Below, piece after piece: positions 1 to 6,121 of a stretch of DNA of 9,407 nucleotides. Both the position numbers and the translations under genes were made by a program. Source of the stretch: Chlamydiota bacterium. Lineage in GTDB: Bacteria; Chlamydiota; Chlamydiia; Chlamydiales; SLFE01. The stretch covers positions 1-9,407 of the forward strand of contig JAAKFL010000067.1 in assembly GCA_011065065.1 (NCBI GenBank), read 5' to 3'. The notes under the pieces were generated by a model. It was not told where the DNA came from and did no database searches. It saw only the letters and a program-made list of their open reading frames with translations. Numbering within the stretch: position 1 is the stretch's first letter; every line of letters begins with the position of its first letter.

Positions 1-627
1 AAAATTGTCCGTTTTCATTTTGAAGGGGGATTTGATGATCTGTTGCAGAAGTATGGAAAGATGCCCTTGCCTCATTATATGGAACGGGAAGCTGAAGAGA
101 TTGACGAGACACGTTATCAGACCATCTATGCTAAGAAGACCGGAGCCCTTGCAGCTCCTACTGCAGGGCTTCATTTTACACCGGAGCTATTGCAACAGTT
201 TCAGGAAAGGGGAGTCGACATCAGAACGATTACTCTTCATGTCGGTTTAGGCACGTTTAAGCCTGTACAAGTGGATGATATCCGCGATCATCAGATGCAC
301 AGTGAGACCTATCATATCAGTGCTGAAACGGCCTCTCAGATCAATCAGAAATGGAAAAGACAGATATGTGTGGGAACGACAACTTGTCGAGCGCTTGAAT
401 CGAATAGTGGATCAGAAGGTGAAGGGGAGACCGATATTTTTATATACCCAGGTTATGAGTTTCAATGTGTCCAATCATTGCTTACAAATTTTCATTTACC
501 GGAATCGTCGCTGATTATGTTGGTCTGTGCATTCGGAGGTTATGAGCTCATTATGGAAGCTTATCAGAAAGCTATTGAACGTAACTTTCGTTTTTATTCT
601 TATGGCGACGCCATGTTAATCCTTTAG
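1..627 (+). CDS. queA: S-adenosylmethionine:tRNA ribosyltransferase-isomerase, 3' part (5' end outside the window)
   Basis: QueA transfers and isomerises the ribosyl group of S-adenosylmethionine onto preQ1 at the wobble position of GUN-anticodon tRNAs, giving epoxyqueuosine in the cytoplasm. Frame 1 is open from base 1, so the gene enters from upstream. The 208 residues present are the C-terminal part of a protein usually about 340-355 residues long. Family signatures seen are YQTIYAKKTGALAAPTAGLH, HVGLGTFKPV, a GTTTCRALES motif, TDIFIYPGY, and the LLTNFHLPESSLIMLV segment followed by the typical YGDAMLIL C-terminus. It ends with TAG at 625-627 and is followed by repeat-rich non-coding DNA, so it looks like the last gene of its transcription unit. 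No frame damage is visible. The family call is firm; only the start is missing. Confidence 0.96.
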   Translation, partial: KIVRFHFEGGFDDLLQKYGKMPLPHYMEREAEEIDETRYQTIYAKKTGALAAPTAGLHFTPELLQQFQERGVDIRTITLHVGLGTFKPVQVDDIRDHQMHSETYHISAETASQINQKWKRQICVGTTTCRALESNSGSEGEGETDIFIYPGYEFQCVQSLLTNFHLPESSLIMLVCAFGGYELIMEAYQKAIERNFRFYSYGDAMLIL

Positions 628-662
628 TTGTCCGCGATGCGAGTCAGTCCTCAAATAACCAC

Positions 663-747
663 ATCCTGTTCATCCTTACAATCCTTTTATCCTGTTTTTT
701 TTAGCACAGGATAACAGGATAAAAAGGATTGTAAGGATGAACAGGAT
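663..747. repeat. Long inverted repeat 1, made of ~9-base AGGAT/ATCCT units
   Basis: The left arm is 663-696 and the right arm 713-747. They are perfectly complementary over 34 bases apart from one extra A in the right arm (721-725 run), with a 16-base loop at 697-712. The right side is also a degenerate tandem repeat: AGGAT ends at 712, 720, 729, 738 and 747, giving steps of 8, 9, 9 and 9 bases. Similar 'cctgttcatcc / aacaggat' sequences are, from memory, dispersed extragenic repeats in unrelated bacteria. The copy number in this genome cannot be seen here. Confidence 0.9.
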
Positions 748-752
748 TTTTT
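663..752 (+). terminator. Possible rho-independent terminator for queA
   Basis: The 34-bp stem of inverted repeat 1 begins 35 bases after the queA stop, and its right arm runs directly into six T residues (747-752). That arrangement could terminate queA transcription. The stem is far longer and more AT-rich than a normal intrinsic terminator, so termination may be incidental to the repeat. Confidence 0.35.
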
Positions 753-872
753 ATGGATTTTGCTATTTAGGAGCTCGCGAAGATATGCATGAATCAGAAG
801 TTCCCGCTGAACCATATCTTTTTGATTATCAATTACATGAAAATAGGTTTCTCGTAGACTTTTGCATATAAA

Positions 873-949
873 TCACCACAGAGGTCGCAGAGAACTCAGA
901 GAAAATCTCATTATTTCTTTCTCTGTGTTCTCTGCGACCTCTGTGGTGA
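873..949. repeat. Long inverted repeat 2, made of 9-base CAGAG units
   Basis: The left arm is 873-904 and the right arm 918-949, 32 bases each with a single mismatch (CTC versus CAC in the complement) and a 13-base loop (905-917). The left arm repeats CAGAG at 879, 888 and 897, an exact 9-base period. The core word, ACCACAGAGG...CAGAGAA, resembles a repeat I recall from intergenic regions of many unrelated bacterial genomes. No clean T-run follows the stem, so I do not call it a terminator. Confidence 0.9.
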
Positions 950-1035
950 AATTATATTTTATCAACAAATTTTCCAGCGGGAATTGCTGTGCATGAATTT
1001 AAATCGGCGGTTGTGTATGATTATCCCAAAACTTT

Positions 1036-1042
1036 AAGGAGG
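1036..1042 (+). promoter_or_regulatory. Strong Shine-Dalgarno sequence fixing the start of the small ORF
   Basis: A perfect AAGGAGG ends six bases before the ATG at 1049. It favours this start over the in-frame GTG at 989, which has no such motif. Confidence 0.8.
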
Positions 1043-1048
1043 AAGACA

Positions 1049-1456
1049 ATGATTAAAGAAGCAAGTCAAGTAAATATAGACGATGTTGATATTGCGAATT
1101 TGCTTTATCACACTGAGCCTTTAGTAAAGGAACTTTTCGATAAACATATTTTTGCATGGACTCATGGATCAAGTATGGAAAATTTATCACTAAAAGATAC
1201 GGAATTTATTCATAAAAACTTTTTATCTGCTTGTGATTCCGCTACGTTAGATATTGCAAGAATAGTTGGCAATATCCTGATCTCAGGTTCACCACAAGCA
1301 AAAGCCTATTTTCTATGCTTAAAGTTTCATAAAGAAACTCCAAATGTAATAAACTTATGCAATGATTTATTGGAGTCCAAACCTAGAGCGATAGAAGCCA
1401 CTGCAGAAATCGGAAGGATTATCTTAAGAGAAAACGGTATTGAGGAAGGAAGTTAA
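1049..1456 (+). CDS. Small protein of unknown function (135 aa)
   Basis: I do not recognise this family. The ATG at 1049 is chosen because of the perfect AAGGAGG at 1036-1042; the same frame is open back to a GTG at 989 (155 aa), without a ribosome binding site. The product appears soluble and mostly helical, with an acidic N-terminal part (NIDDVDIANLL) and a C-terminal half rich in leucine, isoleucine, alanine and charged residues. No signal peptide, membrane segment or catalytic motif is visible. The coding DNA looks more AT-rich than its neighbours. The gene is flanked by dispersed-type repeats on both sides and stands alone on the plus strand, converging on the EVE gene 31 bases downstream, which suggests an insertion between older genes. 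The strong ribosome binding site and uninterrupted frame argue that it is expressed, but homology would be needed to settle this. Confidence 0.6.
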   Translation: MIKEASQVNIDDVDIANLLYHTEPLVKELFDKHIFAWTHGSSMENLSLKDTEFIHKNFLSACDSATLDIARIVGNILISGSPQAKAYFLCLKFHKETPNVINLCNDLLESKPRAIEATAEIGRIILRENGIEEGS

Positions 1457-1460
1457 ATCT

Positions 1461-1480
1461 TCTTCGCGCATCTTCGCGGT
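1461..1480. repeat. Short tandem repeat, two TCTTCGCG decamers
   Basis: Two adjacent 10-base units, TCTTCGCGCA and TCTTCGCGGT, match at 8 of 10 positions. They fill the 31-base gap between the two convergent genes. The word resembles another dispersed extragenic repeat (cttcgcg...cttcgcggt) that I recall from diverse bacteria. It forms only a weak hairpin and has no T-run, so I see no terminator here. Confidence 0.6.
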
Positions 1481-1487
1481 AAACTTT

Positions 1488-1961
1488 CTAAGTCAACTTC
1501 GAACGCGAGGCCGCCATCTCCGCAATCTTCCGGAAATGAGGCTTTGACACAGGCATAATCGATAACCGATTTCCCTTCTGTAAGAGCCTCATTTCTGAAA
1601 GAGATCGCACTTGCTTCAAATCTTCTAAAGAGACATAGGTCTTGAATTTTTCGAGAAACTCCACTTCAACCATAATCCATCGAGGATTTTCCTTACTGGA
1701 CTTGGGATCGTAGTACTGACTCATGGGATCAAAAGCTGTGTGATCCACGATCCCAGTCTGCGACACCCGACCCATCCCAGCGACTCCAGGAGGATTCGAG
1801 TTCGAATGATAAAAGAGCACTAAGTCTCCAACTTTCATGTCATCTCGCATAAAATTGCGTGCCTGGTAATTCCGTACACCATCCCAGCCAGATGCGCCTT
1901 CCCGTTTTAAATCATCAATCGAATAGGACCCGGGCTCTGACTTCATCAACCAATACTTCAT
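1488..1961 (-). CDS. EVE domain-containing protein (THYN1-like)
   Basis: This is a 157-residue single-domain EVE protein of the PUA-like fold. The family includes eukaryotic THYN1 and many bacterial proteins thought to bind modified bases in nucleic acid; its exact role in bacteria is unsettled. Signatures seen in order are YWLMKSEPGSYSIDDL at the N-terminus, WDGVRNYQARNFMRD, KVGDLVLFYHSNS, GVAGMGRV, TAFDP, YYDPKSSKENPRWIMVEVEF, and a C-terminal PVSKPHF segment. Length and order are normal for a complete protein. Its ATG overlaps the ruvX stop in an ATGA, so it is probably translated by coupling as the last gene of the operon. It stops with TAG at 1488-1490, facing the small plus-strand gene. 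The family call is firm; the function is inferred. Confidence 0.94.
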   Translation of the reverse strand: MKYWLMKSEPGSYSIDDLKREGASGWDGVRNYQARNFMRDDMKVGDLVLFYHSNSNPPGVAGMGRVSQTGIVDHTAFDPMSQYYDPKSSKENPRWIMVEVEFLEKFKTYVSLEDLKQVRSLSEMRLLQKGNRLSIMPVSKPHFRKIAEMAASRSKLT

Positions 1962-2404
1962 ATCTGATCCAAATAGCTTTGCAAAATGATTATCGCCGCC
2001 ACACTATCGACAACTTTCGATCGTTTTTTTCGTGACATCTTTCCTTCGCGAAGCGAACGTTCAGCCTGCACAGTGGTCAATCTTTCATCCCACAAGACAA
2101 TAGGGATATCAATCAGAGATTCTAAGATCTGAGCCAAAGCTTTGACTTCATCGGCCTGAACTCCCACTTGCCCATTCATCCTTAAAGGCATACCGATGAC
2201 AATTTTTTCAATATCACAGGATTTTTCTTGTTTCAGACTTTCAATCTCGGAAACAATATTTTTAGCGGCATATTCAAGTTTTTTTGATCCCGAGATGGTT
2301 TTTCCCGGAGAAGCAATGATCTTCAATTCATCTGAAATGGCAATTCCAATACGGGCGAGACCATAATCAAGACCGACAATTCTTGTCGGTTTAACAGGAG
2401 GCAT
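1958..2404 (-). CDS. ruvX: Putative pre-16S rRNA nuclease, YqgF/RuvX family
   Basis: Members of this RNase H-fold family process the 5' end of 16S rRNA; older annotations call them Holliday junction resolvases. The 148 residues show the full pattern: GLDYGLARIGIA near the start (acidic residue D13), VIGMPLRMNG (69-78), LWDERLTTVQAE (E107) and a C-terminal VDSVAAIIILQSYL (D133). These are the expected acidic active-site positions and the length is normal. The ATG at 2402-2404 lies inside the 3' end of pyrG (14-base overlap), with an AAGGAAA about ten bases upstream on this strand. The stop overlaps the EVE start by four bases. The position directly after pyrG matches the chlamydial order kdsB-pyrG-yqgF. 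No anomalies are seen. Confidence 0.95.
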   Translation of the reverse strand: MPPVKPTRIVGLDYGLARIGIAISDELKIIASPGKTISGSKKLEYAAKNIVSEIESLKQEKSCDIEKIVIGMPLRMNGQVGVQADEVKALAQILESLIDIPIVLWDERLTTVQAERSLREGKMSRKKRSKVVDSVAAIIILQSYLDQI

Positions 2405-4022
2405 TGAGGATATTTCCTTTTTCCGTTTTCTTTAAGCTCACAATCTTACTCACAAAATTTTCAAATAGTGGGTGCGGAGCCGTCGGTTTTGACTTAAATT
2501 CAGGATGGAACTGTACACCAATCATCCAAGGGTGTCCTTTCACTTCGACGATCTCACAAAGTTCACCTTCTTCAAACACACCGGATACTATAAGACCATG
2601 TTTCTCTAATCTTTGTCGATAAGTATTGTTGAACTCATAGCGATGGCGATGACGTTCACTGATTTTTTCTGTTCCATATGCAGCACAGGTTAAAGTATCA
2701 GATCTCAATAGGCAGGGATAGGCTCCAAGCCGCATGGTTCCTCCCATCTCTAGAACCCCGCTCTGCTCTTCAAGCAACGAGATAATGGGATCAGGAGCAT
2801 GAGGTTCAATTTCTGTTGAATTGGCATCGGGTATGCCGGCCACATGCCGGGCGAATTCTACTGTCATCGCCTGCATGCCTAAACAAATGCCAAAATAGGG
2901 AATCTTGTTTTTACGGGCATATTGAGCCGCTAAGATCTTTCCTTCCCAGCCTCTTTGACCGTACCCTCCGGGAATCAAAAATCCATCACACCCTGCTAAA
3001 TCGGCCTCAGTTTTGATTTTATCGGCTTCAATCCGCTTGATATTCAATTTGACACCCGCTGCTATGGCTCCGTGATCCAAAGCTTCGAAAACCGATTTAT
3101 AAGCATCTTGATGCTGAACGTATTTCCCCACGAGACCCACAGTGATTTCACCTGAAGGATTTTTTATGGTCTCGACCATACGTTTCCATTCAGTTAAATC
3201 GGATTGAGGATTGGGAATAGAGAGCAGTTCACAAATCATTTGATCAAGTTTTTGTTCATGCAATTTCAAAGGGAGTTCATAAATGGTTGATTTGACGTCA
3301 ACCTCTTCAATCACAGAGTGTCTCTTGACATTGCAGAATAGGCTAATTTTCGCTTTCACTTCTTCAGGTAAAGGTTCTTCACAGCGGCACAGGATAATGT
3401 CTGGGAATATTCCGATGCCCCTTAGGAGTTGAACGGACTGCTGTGTCGGTTTGGATTTTACTTCTCCAGCCGCTTTTAAATAGGGGACATAGGTGAGGTG
3501 AATGCTTAAACTGTCATTTTCGTGCTCATTTTGAAATTGACGAATCGCTTCGAGGAAGGGGAGTGACTCGATATCCCCAACTGTTCCTCCGATCTCAACC
3601 AATACGACTTGAATGCCTTCTTCTTGCTTCGCACATTGAACAATCCGTTCTTTGATTTCATCTGTGATATGAGGAATCACCTGAACAGTATTGCCTAGAT
3701 AATCTCCGCGCCTTTCACGCTTGATGACATTGTTATAGATTTGTCCGGATGTGGCATTCGAATCACGGGAAAGTGGAGAATTTGAATAGCGATAATAGTG
3801 TCCTAAATCGAGATCTGTTTCTGCTCCATCATCAGTCACATAAACTTCACCATGCTGAAAAGGATTCATGGTTCCTGGATCCACATTCAGATAGGGATCG
3901 AACTTCAGCATCGCAACTTTCAGCCCCTTTTGCTCCAATAGCATTCCGATCGACGCTGAGGTAATTCCTTTACCTAGAGATGAACAAACTCCTCCTGTAA
4001 TAAAAATATACTTGAATGTCAT
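2391..4022 (-). CDS. pyrG: CTP synthase (glutamine-hydrolysing)
   Basis: PyrG converts UTP to CTP using ATP and ammonia released from glutamine, the last step of pyrimidine nucleotide synthesis. The 543-residue protein is full length. The synthetase domain (about 1-270) opens with FITGGVCSSLGKGITSAS and includes FDPYLNVDPGTMNPFQHGEV, TDDGAETDLDLGHYYR, TSGQIY, IGGTVGDIES and KPTQQSVQLLR. The class I glutamine amidotransferase domain (about 292-530) has PGGYGQRG (351-358), the nucleophile C380 in GICLGMQ, and H506/E508 in VQFHPEF. In the P-loop, C13 replaces the more usual valine, which should be harmless. The start overlaps the kdsB stop in an ATGA, behind a GGTGGAAG. In this operon PyrG supplies the CTP consumed by KdsB. 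Very secure. Confidence 0.98.
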   Translation of the reverse strand: MTFKYIFITGGVCSSLGKGITSASIGMLLEQKGLKVAMLKFDPYLNVDPGTMNPFQHGEVYVTDDGAETDLDLGHYYRYSNSPLSRDSNATSGQIYNNVIKRERRGDYLGNTVQVIPHITDEIKERIVQCAKQEEGIQVVLVEIGGTVGDIESLPFLEAIRQFQNEHENDSLSIHLTYVPYLKAAGEVKSKPTQQSVQLLRGIGIFPDIILCRCEEPLPEEVKAKISLFCNVKRHSVIEEVDVKSTIYELPLKLHEQKLDQMICELLSIPNPQSDLTEWKRMVETIKNPSGEITVGLVGKYVQHQDAYKSVFEALDHGAIAAGVKLNIKRIEADKIKTEADLAGCDGFLIPGGYGQRGWEGKILAAQYARKNKIPYFGICLGMQAMTVEFARHVAGIPDANSTEIEPHAPDPIISLLEEQSGVLEMGGTMRLGAYPCLLRSDTLTCAAYGTEKISERHRHRYEFNNTYRQRLEKHGLIVSGVFEEGELCEIVEVKGHPWMIGVQFHPEFKSKPTAPHPLFENFVSKIVSLKKTEKGNILNASC

Positions 4023-4753
4023 AAATTGTCTTCCACCCTTTTTATATCTTGCGGTCTGTCGACTCCAAAACTTGTACTCTCAACAATGGCAACCTTAATC
4101 CGAAAACCATGTTCTAACACTTTCAACTGTTCCAAATCTTCCGCCATTTGCAACGGCGTCGGATCCAATGTCATGTAATGACGCACGAATTCCTTTCTGT
4201 AAGCATAAATCCCCAAATGGTGGTAATAAACAACATCTTGTCTGAACTCTCCGCAAGGAATTAGCCCACGACTAAAGTACAAGGCATGGTTTGTTTTGTC
4301 AAGAATACATTTGACAATATGAGGGTCTAATGCTTCGGCCTCTTGGGTGATGGGAACAACGGCTGTAGACATGACTTCCTGCTCGTTTTGGATCAGCAGA
4401 TTCACTACTTCTTCAATGACAAGAGTCTCCAGTAAGGGCACGTCCCCTTGGATATTGACGATAATGGCGTCATCAGGGGCTTGAATTTGACTTAAAGCCT
4501 CGACAACTCGTTCAGTGCCAGTGGGGCTATCAGGAGATGTCATGACCACTTCTCCTTGAAACTCTAGAACATGATCATAGATCCTTTGATCTTCTGTCGC
4601 GACAATCAGATGATTAAAGAGAGAACACTTTTTTGCATTTTCGTAGGTGCGCTGAATCAAACTCTTACCCGCAATCGAAGCCAGGGGCTTGCCAGGAAAA
4701 CGACGACTCCCGTATCGGGCTGGGATAATCCCAATCACTTGAGCTTGCGTCAT
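4019..4753 (-). CDS. kdsB: 3-deoxy-manno-octulosonate cytidylyltransferase (CMP-Kdo synthetase)
   Basis: KdsB activates Kdo with CTP to give CMP-Kdo, the donor for the inner core of lipopolysaccharide, in the cytoplasm. The 244-residue protein has the family pattern: IIPARYGSRRFPGKPLASI (9-27) for nucleotide binding, VATEDQRI (51-58), SPTGTERV (77-83), NIQGDVPLL (100-108), HHLGIYAYR (178-186), EDLEQLKVLEHG (205-216) and FGVDRPQDI (229-237). The metal-binding aspartates D104 and D232 are kept. The motif usually reads QGDEP, but here V105 replaces the glutamate. The ATG overlaps the glycosyltransferase stop (ATGA) with a GAGGAG ten bases upstream; the stop overlaps the pyrG start. The identity is secure; whether the valine affects activity cannot be judged. 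Confidence 0.97.
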   Translation of the reverse strand: MTQAQVIGIIPARYGSRRFPGKPLASIAGKSLIQRTYENAKKCSLFNHLIVATEDQRIYDHVLEFQGEVVMTSPDSPTGTERVVEALSQIQAPDDAIIVNIQGDVPLLETLVIEEVVNLLIQNEQEVMSTAVVPITQEAEALDPHIVKCILDKTNHALYFSRGLIPCGEFRQDVVYYHHLGIYAYRKEFVRHYMTLDPTPLQMAEDLEQLKVLEHGFRIKVAIVESTSFGVDRPQDIKRVEDNL

Positions 4754-5937
4754 GTGTCTTGATCTCCTCGACTTCCGATAAAATCTAAAATAGGCGGTAG
4801 CTCAGCTAACAGTGTCCGTATGCGATTGTCCCAGGTATTTTTCTCATGGGTGATATGTCGTCCCTTGTCGACAATAGCCATTCTTTCATTGGGATTTTCT
4901 AAATAATGGTGTACTTGCTCGTTGACATCGCCCCAGTTGGGAGGTTGGTAATAAATGGCACTCTCACCCGATTGGTATTCTTGCTCGATGAAAGGGTATT
5001 GAGCTGTGATGGGGAGAGCCCCGCACATGTATGAAGAATAAAACCGTTCATGACCTCCATATTTGAGTTGCGGAGTGGAATTCAGGACAACCTTGCTTTG
5101 TTTCATGATATCCAAAACTTCTAAAAATGGGACTGAACCGTGGGGTATGATCTTAGATTTTGTTTTGGAGGTAAACCCTTCCCAATCTCCTTCTCCAAAC
5201 ACATGAATCTCAACATCTTTGATCGCGTGGAGAATTTCCAAACGGTCTTGACCTCGGATATAATCTTCTAAATCATTGAAGACCTCCTGATAATTGACGT
5301 CTTTAGGGTCCACTCTTTTCTGAGCAACGGGAGACTTCATACACTCGCTAAAAGCTTCAATGAATGAAATTTGGGAACGAGAAAGTGTCATCTCTGCTGC
5401 TTCATCTAATACCTGACAAATGTCTGATGAATATTTTTCTGGCCATTTTTTTCTCGCCTCATCAGGATCCAGATAACTGGCTAACATGACAGCATCGTAA
5501 GAGCGTTTTTCGGCAGGATCATACTCGATACCAGCTTCGGCAGCATTCGGTAAAAATAACACATGTGTGTCGCCAAACAACTTAAGGAAGCGGACATGGA
5601 ACTGATCCACACAACACATGATTGTATTGGGACTTTTTACCATAGAGAAAAAGTATTGAGGGGAATTAAGCAGATAGGCGACATGTGGTACCCCAAGCAT
5701 ATCGCAAAGGAAATTTCCCTCCGCATCCGGCAGCAACCCATTAATTGAAAATGTACAATCAGGTTTATCGGATAGGACCATACCTATAAACTTCATAGGA
5801 TCAGAAGCAATCTTGCTATCAAATAACCTTGTTTGAATCCCTTGCTTCACAAGGGCAGCAGCGATCATTTCCGTAATATAATGCAACACCTTATAGGAAT
5901 TTTCTGGTGGAGCAAACACATCGACTTTTGAGACCAT
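4750..5937 (-). CDS. Glycosyltransferase-like protein, CgeB / family 1 type
   Basis: This 395-residue soluble protein has the two-lobed layout of GT-B glycosyltransferases. The C-terminal lobe resembles the CgeB/YkvP-like transferase domain: HVFGEGDW (245-252), HGSVPFLEVLDIMKQSKVVLN (266-286), HERFYSSYMCGALPIT (296-311) with the usual acidic-Arg and small-Gly-Ala segment, SAIYYQPP (326-333) and a terminal NTWDNRIRTLL (367-377). The N-terminal lobe (about 1-140) is less conserved, with PDCTFSINGL (59-68) and GVPHVAYLLNSPQYFF (82-97). No signal peptide or membrane helix is visible. It is the first gene of the operon and is followed directly by kdsB, so a role in lipooligosaccharide or another surface glycan is likely. 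The sugar and acceptor are unknown. The start has AAGGAG five bases upstream. The fold is fairly sure; the function is inference from context. Confidence 0.75.
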   Translation of the reverse strand: MVSKVDVFAPPENSYKVLHYITEMIAAALVKQGIQTRLFDSKIASDPMKFIGMVLSDKPDCTFSINGLLPDAEGNFLCDMLGVPHVAYLLNSPQYFFSMVKSPNTIMCCVDQFHVRFLKLFGDTHVLFLPNAAEAGIEYDPAEKRSYDAVMLASYLDPDEARKKWPEKYSSDICQVLDEAAEMTLSRSQISFIEAFSECMKSPVAQKRVDPKDVNYQEVFNDLEDYIRGQDRLEILHAIKDVEIHVFGEGDWEGFTSKTKSKIIPHGSVPFLEVLDIMKQSKVVLNSTPQLKYGGHERFYSSYMCGALPITAQYPFIEQEYQSGESAIYYQPPNWGDVNEQVHHYLENPNERMAIVDKGRHITHEKNTWDNRIRTLLAELPPILDFIGSRGDQDT

Positions 5938-5942
5938 TTTCT

Positions 5943-5948
5943 CTCCTT
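5943..5948 (-). promoter_or_regulatory. Shine-Dalgarno sequence of the glycosyltransferase gene
   Basis: The minus strand reads AAGGAG, then GAAAA, then the ATG at 5937. The motif and spacing are ideal and support this start for the first gene of the operon. Confidence 0.8.
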
Positions 5949-6111
5949 ATTTCAGACCCAAACTGTTACATTTACATAATATTTTCTACAAGAAAAAAAC
6001 ACATTCAGTTTTTTCGGGTTACGTGGCTACGTACGTAAAATTCAAAAAAAAACTATATTTTTTTTTAAAAAAAGTTTATCTCTCACAATTGTTATATATA
6101 TCCACAACGTT
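5949..6111. promoter_or_regulatory. Divergent promoter region, AT-rich and probably curved
   Basis: This region separates the start of the minus-strand operon from the plus-strand ATPase gene, so promoters for both must lie here or close by. It contains a 10-base perfect palindrome, TACGTACGTA (6028-6037), with a second TTACGT at 6019-6024 that pairs with ACGTAA at 6033-6038. An A9 tract (6044-6052), T9 tract (6058-6066) and A7 tract (6067-6073) follow in near-helical phase, which is expected to bend DNA. TATATAT at 6093-6099 is a candidate -10 element for the plus strand. For the minus strand, TATTAT around 5978-5983 is a weak candidate. No good TTGACA-like -35 box is present on either strand, so exact promoters are not assigned. 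Confidence 0.45.
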
Positions 6112-6117
6112 GGGGGG
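6112..6117 (+). promoter_or_regulatory. G-rich ribosome binding site of the NSF-like ATPase gene
   Basis: A run of six G residues lies four bases before the ATG at 6122. GGGGG can pair with the CCUCC of 16S rRNA with one G-U wobble. It is not the usual AAGGAGG, but no better start with a ribosome binding site is seen nearby, so it supports ATG 6122. Confidence 0.5.
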
Positions 6118-6121
6118 AAGT

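Larger units (their letters stand above)
628..1048. other. Gene-free, repeat-rich intergenic stretch
   Basis: These 421 bases between queA and the next credible start contain no supportable gene. Two long inverted repeats (663-747 and 873-949) dominate the stretch and are described separately. Bases 753-872 and 950-1035 show no recognisable gene, tRNA or riboswitch. A GTG at 989 would open the downstream frame 20 codons earlier, but it has no Shine-Dalgarno sequence. A TATGAT hexamer at 1016-1021 could be a -10 element for the small ORF; no convincing -35 hexamer lies at the right distance. Confidence 0.7.

Noticed and set aside
663..949. CRISPR-like array, because of regularly spaced short words.
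   Set aside because: The units are 8-9 bases with no unique spacers and fold as hairpins; no cas genes are near.
799..985. TTCCCGCTGAA near 800 and TTCCAGCGGGAA near 972 form an imperfect outer inverted repeat around hairpin 2.
   Set aside because: The match is only about 10-12 bases with a mismatch and breaks down quickly on both sides, so it may be chance.
989..1048. A GTG start at 989 would lengthen the small protein by 20 residues.
   Set aside because: No Shine-Dalgarno sequence precedes it, while a perfect AAGGAGG precedes the ATG at 1049; a possible -10 box also lies inside the extension.
776..1478. CGCGAAGAT at 776-784 is the reverse complement of ATCTTCGCG at 1470-1478, which could be terminal inverted repeats of a ~700-base element.
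   Set aside because: Nine bases is too short, the word belongs to a repeat family with several near-copies in the window, and there is no transposase or clear target duplication.
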